Below are positions 7,213-16,539 of a stretch of DNA of 64,000 nt, one piece after another. Origin of the DNA: Sphaerisporangium album (lineage in GTDB: Bacteria; Actinomycetota; Actinomycetes; Streptosporangiales; Streptosporangiaceae); the NCBI RefSeq assembly GCF_003323745.1, contig NZ_QOIL01000006.1:310001-374000 (forward strand), read 5' to 3'. The first letter of the stretch is position 1. Each line of letters opens with the position of its first letter. A program made the translations under genes and the position numbers. Below the pieces are notes generated by a model. It did no database searches and was not told the DNA's origin. It saw only the letters and a list, made by a program, of their open reading frames with translations.

Positions 7213-9201
7213 ATGGGACACGACGCCATGTTGAACGCAGGCGACATCGCCCGGCTCGCCGACGTCGGCCGCGCGGCCGTGAGCAACTGGCGGCGCCGCT
7301 ACGACGACTTCCCGCAGCCCGTGGGCGGCACGGCGGCGAGCCCGCTGTTCTCCCTTCCCGAGGTCGAGGACTGGCTCCGTCGTAACGGCAAATCGTACGA
7401 GATGTCGCTGGGTGACCGCGTCTGGCAGCGGCTACGCGCCTCGGGCGACGACCTGCGCCTCGGCGAACGCGTCGGCTGCGCGGGCGCCTTCCTCCTCTAC
7501 CTGCGCCGCGACCCCGGCGACTGGAAGAACCTCGCGCGCACCCCCGAGCTCGCCGAACTGCTGCCCGAGGCCGCCGCCGGCGCCACCGCCGACCTTCCCG
7601 TGCCGGTCGCCTGGGACCTCATCGACGCCCGCCTGTACCACCTGCTCGCCGACCTCGCCGCCGAGCAGGGCCCCGCGGAGGCGTTCGAGCTGCTCTGCGA
7701 GCGCTACGTCGAGGCCCATTCCCGTCAGCTCTCGGTGACCCGCCCCGAGATCGCCGGCCTGCTGACCCGCCTGGCCCTGCACGACCTGCGGACCACCCCC
7801 GGCGGCGACGCGGGGACGGCGGCGACCGTCCTGGACCCGGCCTGCGGCATCGGCGCGCTGTTGCTGCCCTTCGGCGGCGCGCGGGTGCTGGGGCAGGAGA
7901 GCGGCGACACGACCGCGCTGCTCACCGCCGTACGCCTGCTGCTGCGCGGCACGCACGCCGAGGTCGTCGCCGGGGACTCCCTGCGGCTGGACGGGTTCCC
8001 GCGCCTGCGCGCCGACGTCGTGGTCTGCGACCCGCCGTTCAACGAGCGGGCGTGGGGCTACGAGGAGCTGACCGGCGACCCGCGCTGGGAGTACGGCCTG
8101 CCGCCGCGCGGCGAGCCCGAGCTGGCCTGGGTGCAGCACTGTCTGGCCCACGTGCGCCCGGGCGGGCTGGTCGCCATCCTCATGCCCCCGGCCGCCGCGA
8201 GCCGCCGTCCCGGCAAGCGCATCCGGGGCAACCTGCTGCGCGCGGGCGCGCTGCGGGCGGTGATCACCTTGCAGGCGGGCGGCCCCGACCTGTGGCTCCT
8301 CCGCCGCCCCGGCCCCGGCGAACGCCCGCCGTCGCTCGTCCTGCTGATGGACGCCGCCTCCGGCCCGGCCTCGGCGGAGGCCGCCCAGCCGTCGTCCCTC
8401 GTGGAGGCCGCATGGCGGGCCTTCACCACCGACCCGGAGGCGCAGCCGCCCGGTCCGTGCCGCGCGGTCCGCATCATCGACCTGCTGGACGACGAGGTCG
8501 ACCTCGGCCCCGCACGCCACCTCCCGCTGCGCGCGGACGAGGACCCCGCCGCCGGGTTCGTCGCGATCTCGGAACGCTTCCGCGCCTCCGCCGCCGAGCT
8601 GCCCGGCGCCCCGCCCTCGCTGGGCGTCCTCGCCGAGCCGCGCGACCTGCCGAGCACCACCGTCGGCGAGCTGGTGCGCGCCGGGCTGCTCACCATCCAC
8701 CAGGGACCGCCGAAGACGACGACCGGCCCCGGCGACGTGCCCGTGCTCACCGCCGCCGACCTCGCCGCGGGCGGCCCCCCGTCCGGGCGCACCTCCCCCG
8801 ACCCGGGCCACGTCACGCTCGAACCGGGGGACGTGGTCGCGGCGGGCGCGACCGGCGAGGGCGCCGCCCGCACCGTCACCGAGGGCGGCGCGGTGCTCGG
8901 CCCGCAGCTGTACCTCTACCGGGTGGACCCCGAGCGCATGGACCCCGACTTCCTGGCCGGCTTCCTCCGGTACGCGGGCGCGTGGGGCTCGGCCCGCTCA
9001 CATCCGGGGGCGAGCCGCGTGGACGCGCGCCGGGTGCGGATCCCCCGGCTCTCCCTGCCCGAGCAGCAGGTCTACGGCAAGGCGTTCCGCGAGCTGCTGG
9101 ACCTCGAGGACCGGCTGCGCGAGACGGCCGCCCTGGGCGAGGCGCTGATCCGGTTAGGCTTTGACGGACTGGTCGGCGGCCATCTGCGGCCCAGCGGCTG
9201 A
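7213..9201 (+). CDS. Solo N6-adenine DNA methylase with N-terminal HTH and C-terminal specificity-like domain
   Basis: A 662-residue protein with three parts. Residues 1-60 form a MerR/AlpA-like winged helix (GDIARLADVGRAAVSNWRRR, then FSLPEVEDWL). The middle is an HsdM-like gamma-class adenine methyltransferase with motif I VLDPACGIGALL (206-217) and motif IV DPPF (273-276). The last 200 residues resemble one target-recognition half of a type I HsdS subunit (LYRVDP, RVDARRVRIPRLSLPEQQ). It would bind and methylate DNA with SAM. No restriction subunit is adjacent, so it is an orphan or regulatory methylase, or a defence component whose partner lies elsewhere. The kinase gene starts 39 bases downstream and may be co-transcribed. 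Product class is confident; biological role is not. Confidence 0.82.
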   Translation: MGHDAMLNAGDIARLADVGRAAVSNWRRRYDDFPQPVGGTAASPLFSLPEVEDWLRRNGKSYEMSLGDRVWQRLRASGDDLRLGERVGCAGAFLLYLRRDPGDWKNLARTPELAELLPEAAAGATADLPVPVAWDLIDARLYHLLADLAAEQGPAEAFELLCERYVEAHSRQLSVTRPEIAGLLTRLALHDLRTTPGGDAGTAATVLDPACGIGALLLPFGGARVLGQESGDTTALLTAVRLLLRGTHAEVVAGDSLRLDGFPRLRADVVVCDPPFNERAWGYEELTGDPRWEYGLPPRGEPELAWVQHCLAHVRPGGLVAILMPPAAASRRPGKRIRGNLLRAGALRAVITLQAGGPDLWLLRRPGPGERPPSLVLLMDAASGPASAEAAQPSSLVEAAWRAFTTDPEAQPPGPCRAVRIIDLLDDEVDLGPARHLPLRADEDPAAGFVAISERFRASAAELPGAPPSLGVLAEPRDLPSTTVGELVRAGLLTIHQGPPKTTTGPGDVPVLTAADLAAGGPPSGRTSPDPGHVTLEPGDVVAAGATGEGAARTVTEGGAVLGPQLYLYRVDPERMDPDFLAGFLRYAGAWGSARSHPGASRVDARRVRIPRLSLPEQQVYGKAFRELLDLEDRLRETAALGEALIRLGFDGLVGGHLRPSG

Positions 9202-9240
9202 GGGTGTATTTTTCCCCCGATAGATCATCAGGAGGGGCGA

Positions 9241-10134
<894 letters not shown>

Positions 10135-10314
10135 CCACCTCTCAGCTCCGACCAGGTCCAGACATGTAGGCCGCGGTCCCGTCTCGCGACGATCATGGAT
10201 CCTGTGGGCGGCGGCGTTCCTCGTCGCAGTGGGTCCCGACCTTCACCGCTGGATCGGATCGCTGCTGTCCTGGCCGGATGACTCGCGGGCTCGGCCACCG
10301 GTCGCCTACCTCAC

Positions 10315-10782
10315 TCAGTCTCCGTTTCCGGAGGTCAGGCCCGCCAGCACGCTCTCGAAGATTGCCTGAAGCTGCCGTACCTGCTCGGGGCTGAGGTGGT
10401 CGAACAGCACCCGCCGGACCTCCTCGACGTGCCCCGGCGCGGCCTCGACCAGCACCGCGTACCCTTCGTCGGTCAGCCGGGCGAGGTTGGTACGCGCGTC
10501 GCCCGGGCGCTTGCACCGGCTCACCCAGCCCTGCGCCTCAAGCTTGGCCACCGCGTGCGACAGCCGGCTCGGCGACGACTGGACCAGCCGGGCGAGCTCG
10601 CTCATCGTCAGCGACCGGTCGGGAGCCTCGGAGAGCATGGCCAGGATGACGTAGTAGGTGTGCGGCATCCGGGCGTCCCGCTGCAACTGCCGATCGAGCG
10701 ACTCATGCAACAGCCGCGACGCCCAGAGAAACGTCCGCCACATCCTCTGCTCATCGTCATCCAGCCACCGAACCTCACCCAT
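10315..10782 (-). CDS. MarR-family transcriptional regulator
   Basis: A 155-residue MarR-type winged-helix regulator: LTMSELARLVQSSPSRLSHAVAKLE is the recognition HTH, and the wing follows (GWVSRCKRPGDARTNLARLTDEG). The start at 10782 (MGEVRWLDDDEQ) is chosen because the longer frame upstream is Pro/Arg-rich noise running into the next gene. A TTGA-N4-TCAA palindrome lies 22 bases upstream of the start. MarR proteins are typically autoregulators that release DNA on binding phenolics or oxidants. The FMN reductase-like gene upstream on the same strand is the obvious candidate co-regulated gene. Confidence 0.9.
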   Translation of the reverse strand: MGEVRWLDDDEQRMWRTFLWASRLLHESLDRQLQRDARMPHTYYVILAMLSEAPDRSLTMSELARLVQSSPSRLSHAVAKLEAQGWVSRCKRPGDARTNLARLTDEGYAVLVEAAPGHVEEVRRVLFDHLSPEQVRQLQAIFESVLAGLTSGNGD

Positions 10783-10803
10783 ACGCCCAGTGTACCGACT
10801 TAG

Positions 10804-10815
10804 TTGAGCGTTCAA
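10804..10815. promoter_or_regulatory. Candidate MarR operator (TTGA-N4-TCAA)
   Basis: A short palindrome with TTGA arms around GCGT, located between the MarR start (10782) and the stop of the FMN reductase-like gene (10872). TTGAnnnnTCAA matches the half-site style of many MarR operators; autoregulation is inferred. Confidence 0.5.
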
Positions 10816-10871
10816 TCTTCCCCCGCTGACCGGGCTTCGCGCCGCGGCGAAGTCCGTGCTCGTCGTGTTCG

Positions 10872-11441
10872 TCAGTGGGCCGAGGTCATGGTTCGCTGGG
10901 TGGGGATGGTGATGGTGGCCGTGAGGGTGGGCGGGCGCAGGTGGGTGAGGGCCTTGCGGAGGTGGTGGCGGGCCTTCGGGTCGGCCAGCCTGCCGTCGGG
11001 GTCGAAGCGGGTCGGGGTCGGCTTGGTGGGCAGGTCGGCGCTGTGGACGAGGGCGCCGGCGGCGCTTAGGGAGCGGCGCAGCAGGGTCTGGGTCCACATC
11101 GACTCGTAGGGGTGGACGCAGGACGTCAGGACGATGACCGGCTTGCCGAGGAGAGCCCAGTTGCCGTGCGAGGACGACATCCAGTCCAGGGCGTGCACGA
11201 GCTGCGCGGGCAGGACGCTGTGCGCGGGGGCGGCGATGATCACGCCGTCGGCCGCGGACAGTGCCTGGCAGAGGTCTTCCACCGGCCGCGGCAGCGTGTC
11301 GCCGGAGACGGGCGGGATGCGGTCCAGGCCGTCCCAGATCCGGAAGTCCGCCGACGTCGGCAGCTCCTTGCCCGCCGCGTCCAGCAGCCTGCGAACGTAG
11401 GCCTGGGAGAGCAGGCTTCCCGCGATACCGACCACCTTCAT
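10872..11441 (-). CDS. NADPH-dependent FMN reductase-like flavoprotein
   Basis: A 189-residue flavodoxin-fold protein. It starts MKVVGIAGSLLSQAY, the FMN-phosphate loop of the SsuE/ArsH-like NADPH:FMN reductase family. The middle has IIAAPAHSVLPAQLVHALDWM and the segment GKPVIVLTS that contact the flavin. The ATG at 11441 is preferred over a 30-residue extension without family similarity. It probably reduces FMN or quinone-like compounds using NAD(P)H. The C-terminal 45 residues are basic and Thr/Pro-rich and not conserved in the family. It lies upstream of the marR gene on the same strand (89-base gap), consistent with a redox or xenobiotic response pair. Confidence 0.75.
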   Translation of the reverse strand: MKVVGIAGSLLSQAYVRRLLDAAGKELPTSADFRIWDGLDRIPPVSGDTLPRPVEDLCQALSAADGVIIAAPAHSVLPAQLVHALDWMSSSHGNWALLGKPVIVLTSCVHPYESMWTQTLLRRSLSAAGALVHSADLPTKPTPTRFDPDGRLADPKARHHLRKALTHLRPPTLTATITIPTQRTMTSAH

Positions 11442-11758
11442 GGTCACCCCCGAATCCGGCGCGATGGCGCGCCCACCACGATGGAACCGATCACAGGAGT
11501 GCCGCTGCCCGGGAAACCGGCGAGCGAACATGATCGCGGAAGGAGATCCGATCTGTTTTCCGGCGCCACCCGTCGCGTCCCCTGCCCCGCAGGGGCGCGT
11601 TCACCTGTCGAACGCGGAGGACGAATGATGATTTGTCCGAAGTAAGATGCGCGGGTACCGACGACGCCCGGGCTCAGCCCATGGCTCGGCGGCGGTGACC
11701 AGGGACGCGCCGGTTCGACCTCCGCGCGCTGACACGAATCGCAGCAGTGGAGGGGAAC
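11442..11758. other. Divergent intergenic region (FMN reductase / FUSC)
   Basis: About 317 bases separate the leftward FMN reductase-like gene from the rightward FUSC gene. A/T-richer patches at about 11540-11565 and 11620-11650 (GATGATTTGTCCGAAGTAAG) are likely promoter areas. No gene, long repeat or clear operator was seen. Confidence 0.4.
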
Positions 11759-12850
11759 GTGCGGCGCCGACTTCGGAGGCTGGCGTCCAGGGTGCCGTCC
11801 ATCCTCCAGTGCGCGGCGGCCGCGGCCATCGCCTGGGTCGTGGCCAAGGAGGTGCTCGGACATCCCAGCCCCTTCTTCGCGCCGATCGCCGTCGTCATCT
11901 GCATCGGCGTGGCCCTTGGACGACGAGTGCGCCGCATGCTGGAGATGGTCGTCGGGGTCGGGCTCGGCGTCGGCGTCGGCGACGTGCTCATCGCGCGGAT
12001 CGGCTCGGGGCCCTGGCAGATCGCCCTGGTGGTCGCGCTGGCCATGGCCGTCGCCGTACTGCTGGACGAGGGGCCGGTGATCGCCCTGCAGGCGGGCTCG
12101 TCCGCCGTGCTGGTCGCGACCTTACTGCCGCCCAGCGGCAGCGGCGGCACCGCGCGCATGCTCGACGCCTTCGTCGGCGGTTTCGTCGCCATCGCCACCG
12201 TGGCGCTTCTCCCCTCCGACCCGGTCGCGCTGGTCCACCGGCACGGGCGCGTGGTCCTGGACGAGCTGGCCGAGGCGCTCGAAGGCGCCGCCGAGGCGAT
12301 CGCCGGACGTGACATCCCGCTCGCCGCCGACTCGCTGGACAAGGCGCGCGGCTCGCAGGCGGCCGTCGAGCGGCTGCGCGACGCGCTCCAGACCGGACGC
12401 GAGACCGCGTTCCTGAGCCCGCTACGCTGGCGCACCCGCGGCAGGCTGGCCCGCTACCAGGCCGCGAGCACCCACATCGACCACGCGCTGCGCAACACCC
12501 GGGTGCTCCTGCGCCGCACCCTGGCGGCCCTGCGCGACGGCGAGCCGATGCACCCCGACTTCACCGGCGTCCTGTACGGCCTGGCCGAGGTCGCACGCCT
12601 GCTCCGCGACGAACTCGCCTCCGGCGTCGAGCCGGAACAGGCCCGCCGCGTCGCCCTCTCCCTCGCCCGCGCCGGCCACACCGCACTGGTCGGCGACACG
12701 GGCTTCTCCTCCGGCGTCGTGGCCGCACAGGTGCGCTCCATCACCGTGGACCTCCTGGTGGCCACGGGAATGGACCGCGACGCCGCGATGGCATCCCTCC
12801 CACCCGCCGCACCGGGCGAGAGAGAACAAGAGGAAGCGCGCCCTGACTGA
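11759..12850 (+). CDS. FUSC-family (aromatic acid exporter-like) membrane protein
   Basis: A 363-residue membrane protein. Helices fill residues about 10-155 (ILQCAAAAAIAWVVAKEVLG, then PSPFFAPIAVVICIGVALGRR and three further segments), followed by a long cytoplasmic alpha-helical domain with heptad-like Leu/Ala spacing. This is the single-bundle FUSC/ArAE layout (DUF939-like), proposed to export aromatic acids or act in envelope stress. The GTG at 11759 is preferred over one at 11747 because GGAGGGG lies just upstream of it. It converges on the D-aminoacylase gene. The substrate is unknown. Confidence 0.75.
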   Translation: MRRRLRRLASRVPSILQCAAAAAIAWVVAKEVLGHPSPFFAPIAVVICIGVALGRRVRRMLEMVVGVGLGVGVGDVLIARIGSGPWQIALVVALAMAVAVLLDEGPVIALQAGSSAVLVATLLPPSGSGGTARMLDAFVGGFVAIATVALLPSDPVALVHRHGRVVLDELAEALEGAAEAIAGRDIPLAADSLDKARGSQAAVERLRDALQTGRETAFLSPLRWRTRGRLARYQAASTHIDHALRNTRVLLRRTLAALRDGEPMHPDFTGVLYGLAEVARLLRDELASGVEPEQARRVALSLARAGHTALVGDTGFSSGVVAAQVRSITVDLLVATGMDRDAAMASLPPAAPGEREQEEARPD

Positions 12851-12930
12851 CAGCGCCCCCCGACCCAGGTGGTGAGCGGCCACGCCGGCACTTAGGCACC
12901 CGCCGGTACTCGTGCGGTGTTCGTGGTTCG

Positions 12931-14574
12931 TCAGAGGGCGCGAGTGCCCGCGGGGGTGCGGCGCAAGGCTTTGCCGGGGAGAGCGCCCGTGGGCTGGGCG
13001 TCGGTGATCACGGCTACGCCGTTGACGTAGACGTACGGGATTCCGGAGGGCCGGCGGCGGGGGTCCTCGTAGGTGGCGGTGTCGGTGACCGTCTCCGGGT
13101 CGAAGAGGACCAGGTCGGCGTGGTGGCCTACGCGGACGAAGCCGCGGTCGAGCAGCTTCAGGCGGCGGGCGGGGCGGCCGGACAGGTGGGCCACGCACTC
13201 TTCCAGGGTGAGTACGCGCTCGTCGCGGACGTAGTGACCCAGGTAGCGGGGGAACGTCCCCCAGGCGCGGGGATGGGGGCGGGCGCCGGTCAGGAGGCCG
13301 TCGCTGCCCCCGGTGTGCGCGGGGTGGCGCATGACGGCGCGGACGTTCTCCTCGTTGCCCACGTGTTGCAGGATCGTGGTGCCGAGGTCGTCATCCAGGA
13401 GTTGTGAGCGGAAGACCTCGAACGGGGCGCGGCCGGAATCGCTGGCCAGGTCGGCGATCGTCTGGCCCACGCGGTCGATGAGGAAGGGCGAGCGGGTGCC
13501 GGAGATCTGGATGGTCGCCCAGTCGACGGGGACGCCGTGGCAGCCGTCCGAGCCGACCTCCTCCATGTCGTGCCGGACGCGCTCGACCGTGACGGGGTCC
13601 CGGAGGCGGGCGAGCGTGTCGCCGGGGCCTCCCTCGGAGGCCCAGCTCGGCAGGAGCGCGGCGAGGGTCGTCGAGCCGGGCAGGTAGGGATAGGTGTCGA
13701 GGGTGAGGTCGCAGCCGCCGGCGATGGCCGTGTCGAGCAGGTCCAGCAGGTCCCCGGCCCGGCCGGCGTTGACGGCGAAGTTCATGGTGGCGTGGGCGAG
13801 GTGCAGCGGGCAGCCGGACGCGCGTGACACCTCGATCATCTCGGCGTACGCCTCCAGCGCGCCCGCGCCGTACGAGCGGTGGTGCGGCGAGTAGTAGCCG
13901 CCGAGCCGGGCGACGACCCGGCACAGTTCGACCAGCTCGTCCGTGCTCGCGTACATGCCCGGGGTGTAGGTGAGCCCGCTGGACATGCCGACCGCGCCCT
14001 CGGCCATCGCGGTGGCGACCAGTTCCTTCTGCCGCAGCAGCTCACGCTCGGTGGCCGGGCGCGCGTCCCAGCTCATGGCGAGCGCGCGGACGGTGCCCTG
14101 GGGCACCAGGTAACAGGCGTTGACGGCGATGCCCCGGTCGAGCCGGGCGAGGTACTCGCCGACCGTCCGCCAGTCCCAGTCGAACCCCTCGGGGTCGCCG
14201 TTCCATCCGGCGATCTGCCGTCTGAGCTGCGCGAGCGTGGCGTCGTCCACGGGCGCGTACGACAGGCCGTCCTGTCCCAGCACCTCGCAGGTGACGCCCT
14301 GGCCGACCTTGGCGAGGTGGGCGGGCTCGGTCAGCAGGGCCAGGTCGGAGTGTGCGTGCATGTCGACGAACCCGGGCGCGAGGACGAGGCCCGTGGCGTC
14401 CAGAACCCGCCGCCCGCCGGCCACTGCGGACCCGGGCGGGGTGATGTCGGTGATACGGCCGCCGGTGACCGTGACGTCCGCGAGGTACGCGGGGTCGCCG
14501 GTGCCGTCCACGACCGTGGCCCCGCGGACGACCAGCCCGGTCGTGCCGGGCCACCCGCCGGCCGTGCCGCTCAT
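12931..14574 (-). CDS. N-acyl-D-amino-acid deacylase (D-aminoacylase family amidohydrolase)
   Basis: A 547-residue amidohydrolase-superfamily enzyme. It has the metal-binding HxH in GFVDMHAHSDLAL, the D-aminoacylase-type GVTCEVLGQDG (Cys metal ligand), HHRSYG, LHLAHAT, and the late catalytic Asp in GGSDGLLTG. N- and C-terminal stretches form the beta-sandwich (VVRGATVVDGTG ... GHHADLVLFDPETV). It hydrolyses N-acyl-D-amino acids to free D-amino acids in the cytoplasm. It lies 16 bases after the D-amino-acid deaminase gene on the same strand, giving a two-step route from N-acyl-D-amino acid to 2-oxoacid. The exact side-chain preference cannot be read from sequence. Confidence 0.88.
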   Translation of the reverse strand: MSGTAGGWPGTTGLVVRGATVVDGTGDPAYLADVTVTGGRITDITPPGSAVAGGRRVLDATGLVLAPGFVDMHAHSDLALLTEPAHLAKVGQGVTCEVLGQDGLSYAPVDDATLAQLRRQIAGWNGDPEGFDWDWRTVGEYLARLDRGIAVNACYLVPQGTVRALAMSWDARPATERELLRQKELVATAMAEGAVGMSSGLTYTPGMYASTDELVELCRVVARLGGYYSPHHRSYGAGALEAYAEMIEVSRASGCPLHLAHATMNFAVNAGRAGDLLDLLDTAIAGGCDLTLDTYPYLPGSTTLAALLPSWASEGGPGDTLARLRDPVTVERVRHDMEEVGSDGCHGVPVDWATIQISGTRSPFLIDRVGQTIADLASDSGRAPFEVFRSQLLDDDLGTTILQHVGNEENVRAVMRHPAHTGGSDGLLTGARPHPRAWGTFPRYLGHYVRDERVLTLEECVAHLSGRPARRLKLLDRGFVRVGHHADLVLFDPETVTDTATYEDPRRRPSGIPYVYVNGVAVITDAQPTGALPGKALRRTPAGTRAL

Positions 14575-14590
14575 CCGTCCTCCCGAAGCT

Positions 14591-15925
14591 CTAGAAGAAG
14601 GTTCTCACGAGGTCCACGACCTCCGGATCGTCGGCCTCGATGTCGTCGATCACCGGGATCAGCGTCCACTTGTCCAAGGCCGTGCACGGGTGGGAGAGCC
14701 CGAGGCGGACGACGTCGCCGCAGTCGAGCGCGGATCCGGGCTCCACCGACAGGAAGGTGAGCTGGTCGTTGAGCGCCGTGACCCGCGCGCCGCGCAGCAC
14801 GTCGGCGGGCCTGCCGCATGCGGCCTGCGGCTCGGGCAGCCCCTCGTCGAACGGCAGGTCGCGCTTGCCCGCGTCGAGCAGGGCGAGCCCGGGTTCGGGG
14901 CGCGAGACCACGCGGGCCCAGCCGTGCATCGCGGGCCGTAGCGGTCCCGGGCCGGCTACGCGTGAGGACGGGGAGTCGGCCGCGCCCGAGGACCGTGAGC
15001 CGTCGCCGCGCGAGAACGGGGAGATGGCGCGGTAGAAGCCGTCGTCGTGGATGATGTAGGCGCCCGAGCGCAGGACCAGCCGTCCGTGCAGGCCGCCGAG
15101 GACGTCCACCACCTGGTCGAAGTACGCGCTGCCGCCCGCGGTGCCGACCGGCTCGTCCACCTCGTAGGGCAGGTCGCCGTGCAGGGCCGCCATGCGCTTG
15201 AGGAAGGCGTCCACCGCGCCGAGGCTGGAGGGGGACGCGTCGTGACCGAGCGCGCCCTCGTACCCGGCGATCCCGGCCAGGCGCAGGGTGGGCGCGGCGC
15301 GGATCGCCTCGGCGACGGCCCGCGCCTCGGCCTCGTCCCTGGCGCCGGTACGGCCGCCGGGCGCGCCGAGCTCCACGCAGACGTCCACGGGCCGCGCCGC
15401 GGAGCGCAAGGCCGTGCGGTGCGGTGCCGCACGCAGGGCGGCGTCCATGATCTCCACCGTGCGCGGGGAGTCGGCCCAGCACAGGAACGTGAACGCCGGG
15501 TCGGCGTCGAGCTGGGCGGCGATCCAGGCGAGCCCGGCGGGGTCGGTGAGCGCGCTCGCGAGCATGAGACGGCTCACGCCGAAGGCGCGGGCGACGCGGA
15601 GCTGCGGCAGGTTGGCCAGCGTGATCCCCCACGCCCCGGCGTCGAGCTGGCGCCGCCACAGCGCGGGGGCCATCGTGCTCTTGCCGTGCGGGGCCAGCGA
15701 CACCCCGGCAGCGGCGGTCCAGGACGCCATCGCGGCGAGGTTGTGCTCGATGGCCCGGCGTTCGAGCGTGAGCAGCGGCGTGCCGAAGTCCGCCGCCCTG
15801 GGACGCCCGGCGAGGTACTCGCCCACGGTCACCGGGGCGCCGGAGACGCCCGGGGGCAGGGACTTGAAGCGCCAGTCGAACGGCTCGTCGCGCAGGGCGG
15901 CGACGGCGGCGGCGTCGATGAGCAC
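14591..15925 (-). CDS. PLP-dependent D-amino-acid deaminase (D-serine dehydratase/D-threonine aldolase-like)
   Basis: A 444-residue fold-type III PLP enzyme: an alanine-racemase-like barrel with the Schiff-base lysine K82 in SLAPHGKSTMAP and a C-terminal D-serine-dehydratase-like domain that binds the metal through a His/Cys pair (GLSHPCTALDKW). Enzymes of this type deaminate D-serine, D-threonine or related D-amino acids to 2-oxoacids via an enamine/imine. A low-complexity Ser/Gly insertion (GDGSRSSGAADSPSSR) interrupts the C-terminal domain. The gene is first in a leftward pair with the D-aminoacylase, and a RidA gene starts 107 bases away in the opposite direction. Retention of the metal-ligand motif favours deaminase over racemase. 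Confidence 0.8.
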   Translation of the reverse strand: MLIDAAAVAALRDEPFDWRFKSLPPGVSGAPVTVGEYLAGRPRAADFGTPLLTLERRAIEHNLAAMASWTAAAGVSLAPHGKSTMAPALWRRQLDAGAWGITLANLPQLRVARAFGVSRLMLASALTDPAGLAWIAAQLDADPAFTFLCWADSPRTVEIMDAALRAAPHRTALRSAARPVDVCVELGAPGGRTGARDEAEARAVAEAIRAAPTLRLAGIAGYEGALGHDASPSSLGAVDAFLKRMAALHGDLPYEVDEPVGTAGGSAYFDQVVDVLGGLHGRLVLRSGAYIIHDDGFYRAISPFSRGDGSRSSGAADSPSSRVAGPGPLRPAMHGWARVVSRPEPGLALLDAGKRDLPFDEGLPEPQAACGRPADVLRGARVTALNDQLTFLSVEPGSALDCGDVVRLGLSHPCTALDKWTLIPVIDDIEADDPEVVDLVRTFF

Positions 15926-16032
15926 GGCGGCCTCCTGGTGGACGGGGCGCGGTTTCGTGGTCCGCTCGGTGATCTGCGCTATTTTCTACCCGCCACGCAC
16001 GACGCGTGGAAGCCGATCTTGGGGAGACCGCC

Positions 16033-16434
16033 ATGAGTGACAAGACCGCCATCCGCACCGACGACGCGCCGGCGCCCGCGTGGGTGTTCTCCCAGGGGGT
16101 CCGCAAGGGCCCGTTGCTGCAGGTCTCCGGCCAGGGCCCGCAGGACCCGGCGACCGGCGAGTTCGTGCACCCCGGCGACGTGCGGGCGCAGACGCGCAGG
16201 ACGCTGGAGAACGTCAAGGCGATCCTGGAGGCCGGGGGCGCGAGCGTCGAGGACGTGCTGATGTTCCGGGTGTACCTGACCAAGCGCGAGGACTTCCCGT
16301 TGATGAACGAGGCGTACGGCGCGTTCGTCGAGGAGAACTGCCCGAGCGGCGTGCTGCCGTGCCGCACCACGGTGTTCGTCGGGCTGCCCCACGAGTCGAT
16401 GCTGGTGGAGATCGACGCCCTGGCCTCGGTGTGA
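16033..16434 (+). CDS. RidA-family enamine/imine deaminase
   Basis: A 133-residue RidA/YjgF/UK114 protein. It has the family core GPLLQVSGQGPQDPATG, TRRTLENVKAILEAGGAS and the active-site arginine R111 in LPCRTTVFVGLP. RidA hydrolyses reactive 2-aminoacrylate-type intermediates released by PLP-dependent deaminases. The start at 16033 has GGGGAG about nine bases upstream; a 9-residue extension has none. Its position divergent from the D-amino-acid deaminase is a direct functional fit: one enzyme makes the enamine, the other clears it. Confidence 0.9.
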   Translation: MSDKTAIRTDDAPAPAWVFSQGVRKGPLLQVSGQGPQDPATGEFVHPGDVRAQTRRTLENVKAILEAGGASVEDVLMFRVYLTKREDFPLMNEAYGAFVEENCPSGVLPCRTTVFVGLPHESMLVEIDALASV

Positions 16435-16486
16435 GCGGAATCGACGCCCCGGCCGCGCCGTAAGCCCGGCGGGGCGGCCTGTTTGC

Positions 16487-16531
16487 CCTGGGTCTCGGGG
16501 GTATGGGCCTCCTGTACCCGAGAAACCCAGG
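16487..16531 (+). promoter_or_regulatory. Long inverted repeat touching the LLM oxidoreductase ribosome site
   Basis: Arms at 16487-16503 (starting CCTGGGT) and 16515-16531 (ending ACCCAGG) pair with small internal mismatches around an 11-base loop. The right arm ends inside the AGGAGG Shine-Dalgarno (16529-16534) of the gene starting at 16540. It may act as a RidA terminator, a translational control hairpin, or both. Confidence 0.45.
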
Positions 16532-16539
16532 AGGCGACG

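Noticed and set aside
10783-11097. N-terminal extension of the MarR frame by about 105 residues
   Set aside because: Pro/Arg/His-rich with no family match; it overlaps the end of the FMN reductase-like gene and the palindrome. The internal start at 10782 fits the MarR domain.
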